64,000 nt of DNA from Clostridium_I sp047718555. GTDB taxonomy: Bacteria; Bacillota; Clostridia; Clostridiales; Clostridiaceae. The notes below the pieces were generated by a model. It was given only the letters and a program-made list of their open reading frames with translations. It searched no databases and was not told the DNA's origin. Position 1 is the first letter of the stretch. Each line of letters begins with the position of its first letter. Position numbers and translations under genes: made by a program. This document shows, piece by piece, positions 61,325-64,000 of the stretch. The stretch lies in NCBI RefSeq assembly GCF_047718555.1, contig NZ_JBDNRK010000010.1:1-64000 (forward strand). Reading direction: 5' to 3'.

Positions 61325-61471
61325 CGTAAATATATTATATCCATTCAATAAAACGTTTACTATTGTAATATATTAACAGATATCAATATTAACTAGTAGA
61401 TATTATGTTATATAATTGTACTTAAATACTAAATTTCCATATGCATATGTGAAAAAACTCTTCCAGACTAA

Positions 61472-63370
61472 TCAATTCATTATATCTGAAAATTCTATAT
61501 TTACAATGCTGTTCTTATTATTTACTAAATCATGACTTTTTGAAATCTGTTTTTCATCTAATAATATAATTGGCAGTTCAATTAAAAACTCACTTCCCTT
61601 TCCCTCTTCACTTTCAACCCAAACCTTACCCTTATGCATTTCTACTAATGCTTTTACTATGGAAAGTCCTATACCACTACCACCACATTCTTTAGCTAAA
61701 GATTCCTTTGCCTGTATAAATCTTTCAAATATGCTATCTTTCATTTCTGCTGGAATACCTATGCCAGTATCTTTGACAGATATCAGTATTTTATTTCCTT
61801 TATCATAAACATTCACTGTTATCTTCCCACCTTGCTTTGTGAATTTAACTGCATTTGAAAGTAGATTTATAATTACTCTGCTCATTTTTTCTTCATCACA
61901 AGCAAGATATTTTTCTTCTATCTCAGTATCAAATATAATTTCAATATCTTTACTCTTAATATATTCAGCTATAGACATTACAGTATCCTCAACTATTGCC
62001 ACTATATCACAATTCTGTAGACTTATATTTAAGTATCCTGAATCAATTTTAGTTATGTCAATTAGATTGTTTATGAGTTTTAAAAGTCTATAGCAATTTT
62101 GTTTAGTCATGTTTAAATATTTATTCAAATTTTTATCATTAATATTAAGCTTTTTAAAATTCATATCCAGTAATTGTACAGATGTAAATATAACATTTAA
62201 TGGTGTCCTAAGTTCATGAGATATATTAGCAAAAAAATCCTTTCTTATTCTATCGGATTGCAGTACCTTTTCCAAAAGCTTTTCATTTTCTTCTGCTTTT
62301 TTACTTTCAGTTATATCCCTTGCTATAATTATTGCAAGTTCACTATCATAGGGAACAGACGCAACTGTTGCCTTCACAAAAAACATACTTCCATCTGCTG
62401 CTATATACTTCTCCTCTATAAAAGGACATTCTCCACCACTTGCCTTTATAGTTTCCATTCTTTTTTTTACTATTTGCTGATAATCTTTATGTACAAAATT
62501 TAATATGTCTTTTCCCATGATTTCCTTGGTATTTTTTAATTTAAATAAATTTAATGCAGCTTTATTTGCAAAAATACATTTATTATTTTTAGTTATTATA
62601 ATTAAATTAGGCGTTAAACTTAAAACTGTTCTGTATCTTTGTATAGTTTCTTTAAGAATCACTGATGTAGCTTTCCTTTTAAAATTTTCTTTTTTTAATT
62701 TATCATTTATATTCTGCAATTCTACATTTTTTTTTTCTAATTCACTATTTAAATTATTTAATTTAGAAAACAATTCATTGTAAGGTTTTCTTATGGAAAA
62801 ATTTATAATAACTTTATAAATTAAATAAAAACCTATAATTTCAACAAACTGACTAATTGCATATATACTTTCATATACATCTCCATAAAAATTACATAAG
62901 AGCTGAGCACTGACTATAAATATACTTGAAATAATCAGCATATTAAAAATATTTTTATTATAGTCTTTTCTATTTTTAACAGCTATAAAAATTATTAATA
63001 TAGCGGAAATAGTTTGTACACAATTTCTTATAAGTTCAAAATTTTTTGTAAAACCTAGACTAACTAAACCAGGTGAGATTAATCCCCTATAGGTAATAAC
63101 ATATAACAAATTAATGATTCCTATAAACCCATAGGAAATTACAGCTAAAATTATTAAGTTATGTTTTAAATACTTACTAGCACTTACTGATGTAATAAAT
63201 ATATTTAAAGCTACAACAGCAGATATAATATCTACAATAATACGAAATGAGGAAATATCATTTTTGCTCAATAATATTAATATAACAAAAAAAACAAGTA
63301 TAGCTATTATTTCTAATTTAATTTCTTTAGCCATATTAGAATTAATTTTAATTTTATGAATTTTTTCCAT
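61472..63370 (-). CDS. Membrane PAS sensor histidine kinase, orphan
   Basis: 632 aa. About seven hydrophobic segments (residues 18-195) form an N-terminal membrane sensor resembling MASE-type domains. A coiled-coil linker (about 200-240) and one PAS domain (about 245-360) follow. HisKA has the phosphoacceptor in NISHELRTPLNVI, and HATPase has NLLSNAVKFTKQGG, DTGIGIP and GSGIGLSIVKALV. No response regulator gene is adjacent. It may feed a sporulation phosphorelay or a distant regulator, which is speculation. Confidence 0.9.
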   Translation of the reverse strand: MEKIHKIKINSNMAKEIKLEIIAILVFFVILILLSKNDISSFRIIVDIISAVVALNIFITSVSASKYLKHNLIILAVISYGFIGIINLLYVITYRGLISPGLVSLGFTKNFELIRNCVQTISAILIIFIAVKNRKDYNKNIFNMLIISSIFIVSAQLLCNFYGDVYESIYAISQFVEIIGFYLIYKVIINFSIRKPYNELFSKLNNLNSELEKKNVELQNINDKLKKENFKRKATSVILKETIQRYRTVLSLTPNLIIITKNNKCIFANKAALNLFKLKNTKEIMGKDILNFVHKDYQQIVKKRMETIKASGGECPFIEEKYIAADGSMFFVKATVASVPYDSELAIIIARDITESKKAEENEKLLEKVLQSDRIRKDFFANISHELRTPLNVIFTSVQLLDMNFKKLNINDKNLNKYLNMTKQNCYRLLKLINNLIDITKIDSGYLNISLQNCDIVAIVEDTVMSIAEYIKSKDIEIIFDTEIEEKYLACDEEKMSRVIINLLSNAVKFTKQGGKITVNVYDKGNKILISVKDTGIGIPAEMKDSIFERFIQAKESLAKECGGSGIGLSIVKALVEMHKGKVWVESEEGKGSEFLIELPIILLDEKQISKSHDLVNNKNSIVNIEFSDIMN

Positions 63371-63489
63371 AACTTACTCCTTTATAGACCTTTTCTTATA
63401 AGAATATTTTAATTACATTGTTACCTACCTATCATTATAACAGTAACAATTAAATATACTAAATATTTAATTATATTTTTAAAATTTAA

Positions 63490-64000
63490 TTATCTACATA
63501 GCATACTTAATTTTTCTTTTATCTTAGAAATGTCAACCTTAAAAAGATTATTAATCTCAAAACTAAATATTGCTACGAGATTTCTATACTCTTTCATATA
63601 AGGATAATTTTTTAATGTGGTATACTGCATTCCTTCAAGATGCTCATTTATTCTTTCTTCATATTCCATTAATTTGTTTATTCTAGAATAATAATTTATG
63701 AATTGTTGTATTTCTTCTTTGTTAAGTTCAGTAGATATGTATCCAAAGCCTTGAAGCCAATTCTTCACAATAGTTATATCTGTTATTTTTATTAATTCAA
63801 ATCTCTTATTTCGAAATAACCTATAACTTCTTTCAATATCTGCTTTAAAAATTCTGGCATAATTTTTTGCTGTCTCCCTATTTCTATCCTGTAAAATCCT
63901 TTTTCTATACCATACTTCTACAAATAAAGCTAAGAAAAAACCTATTAAAATGCCTGTTATTATACTAATAATATATACTTTGGTTACATTAAATGAATTT
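63490..64000 (-). CDS. Partial unknown protein with one membrane helix
   Basis: The frame is open from the stop at 63490 to the window edge, about 169 codons, so the N terminus is missing. The visible part starts with a membrane segment (VYIISIITGILIGFFLALFV), then a basic region (WYRKRILQDRNRET) and a helical, charged domain with coiled-coil character ending MLCR. A GTG at 63768 is only an internal codon. The family was not recognised. Confidence 0.7.
   Translation of the reverse strand, partial: NSFNVTKVYIISIITGILIGFFLALFVEVWYRKRILQDRNRETAKNYARIFKADIERSYRLFRNKRFELIKITDITIVKNWLQGFGYISTELNKEEIQQFINYYSRINKLMEYEERINEHLEGMQYTTLKNYPYMKEYRNLVAIFSFEINNLFKVDISKIKEKLSMLCR

Noticed and set aside
1..64000. 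rRNA, tRNA, transposase, phage or CRISPR loci
   Set aside because: None was recognised when reading both strands; all mobile-type sequences found are short and non-coding.

Overview
The window looks like chromosome from a spore-forming Clostridium (sensu stricto). The DNA is very AT-rich, with strong purine-rich ribosome binding sites and frequent GTG/TTG starts. It has T-box leaders, a small acid-soluble spore protein gene and clostridial-type metabolic operons. Species cannot be fixed from the sequence alone. No rRNA, tRNA, CRISPR array, phage or transposase gene was seen.

Layout. 0-9.5 kb: a Fur-family regulator, an MntP-type efflux protein, panBCD (pantothenate), an amino-acid permease, DegV, PepV dipeptidase and a secreted LysM-CAP protein. 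9.6-13.2 kb: pheA and a leucine T-box leader driving 2-isopropylmalate synthase. 13.2-16.6 kb: copper locus csoR-copA-copZ. 16.7-25.2 kb: a complete kdp potassium system, including kdpF and an unnamed 31-aa membrane peptide ahead of it, followed by kdpDE. 25.3-31.8 kb: a fructoside locus (GH32 hydrolase, LacI regulator, ABC importer) with matching palindromic operators at both ends. 31.9-35.3 kb: methyltransferase, divergent spore protein, nitroreductase with divergent HxlR regulator, small membrane protein and a decayed wHTH gene. 35.3-36.8 kb: GntP permease with a GntR-type operator. 37.1-38.9 kb: a MarR-controlled cassette of three small cysteine-rich, probably Fe-S proteins. 39.3-42.5 kb: two HxlR paralogues flanking an MFS exporter, plus a small CxxC protein. 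42.7-45.7 kb: three damaged genes (truncated nitroreductase fused to an alcohol dehydrogenase tail, and a frameshifted DUF255 gene). 46-51 kb: CmpB-like membrane protein, surE, and a cysteine T-box operon (methyltransferase-mccB-mccA). 51-61 kb: a full histidine operon hisZGDBHACF-(GNAT)-hisI-(35-aa peptide)-hisE with hisJ upstream. 61.4-64 kb: an orphan PAS histidine kinase and a gene cut by the window edge.

Two families of short intergenic repeats run through the window. One is a ~161-bp near-palindromic MITE-like element flanked by TTA/TAA, with two almost identical full copies and several internally deleted ones. Its copies sit in or directly after the stop codons of hisA, hisC, copA and kdpF. 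The other is a modular hairpin repeat bounded by TTATCC...GGATAA. The best candidate for an undescribed functional unit is the MarR cassette at 37.1-38.9 kb: two perfect copies of one palindrome, one lying exactly between the -35 and -10 of a predicted leaderless marR, control an 8-cysteine protein, a DUF1858 protein and a tandem BFD-like protein.
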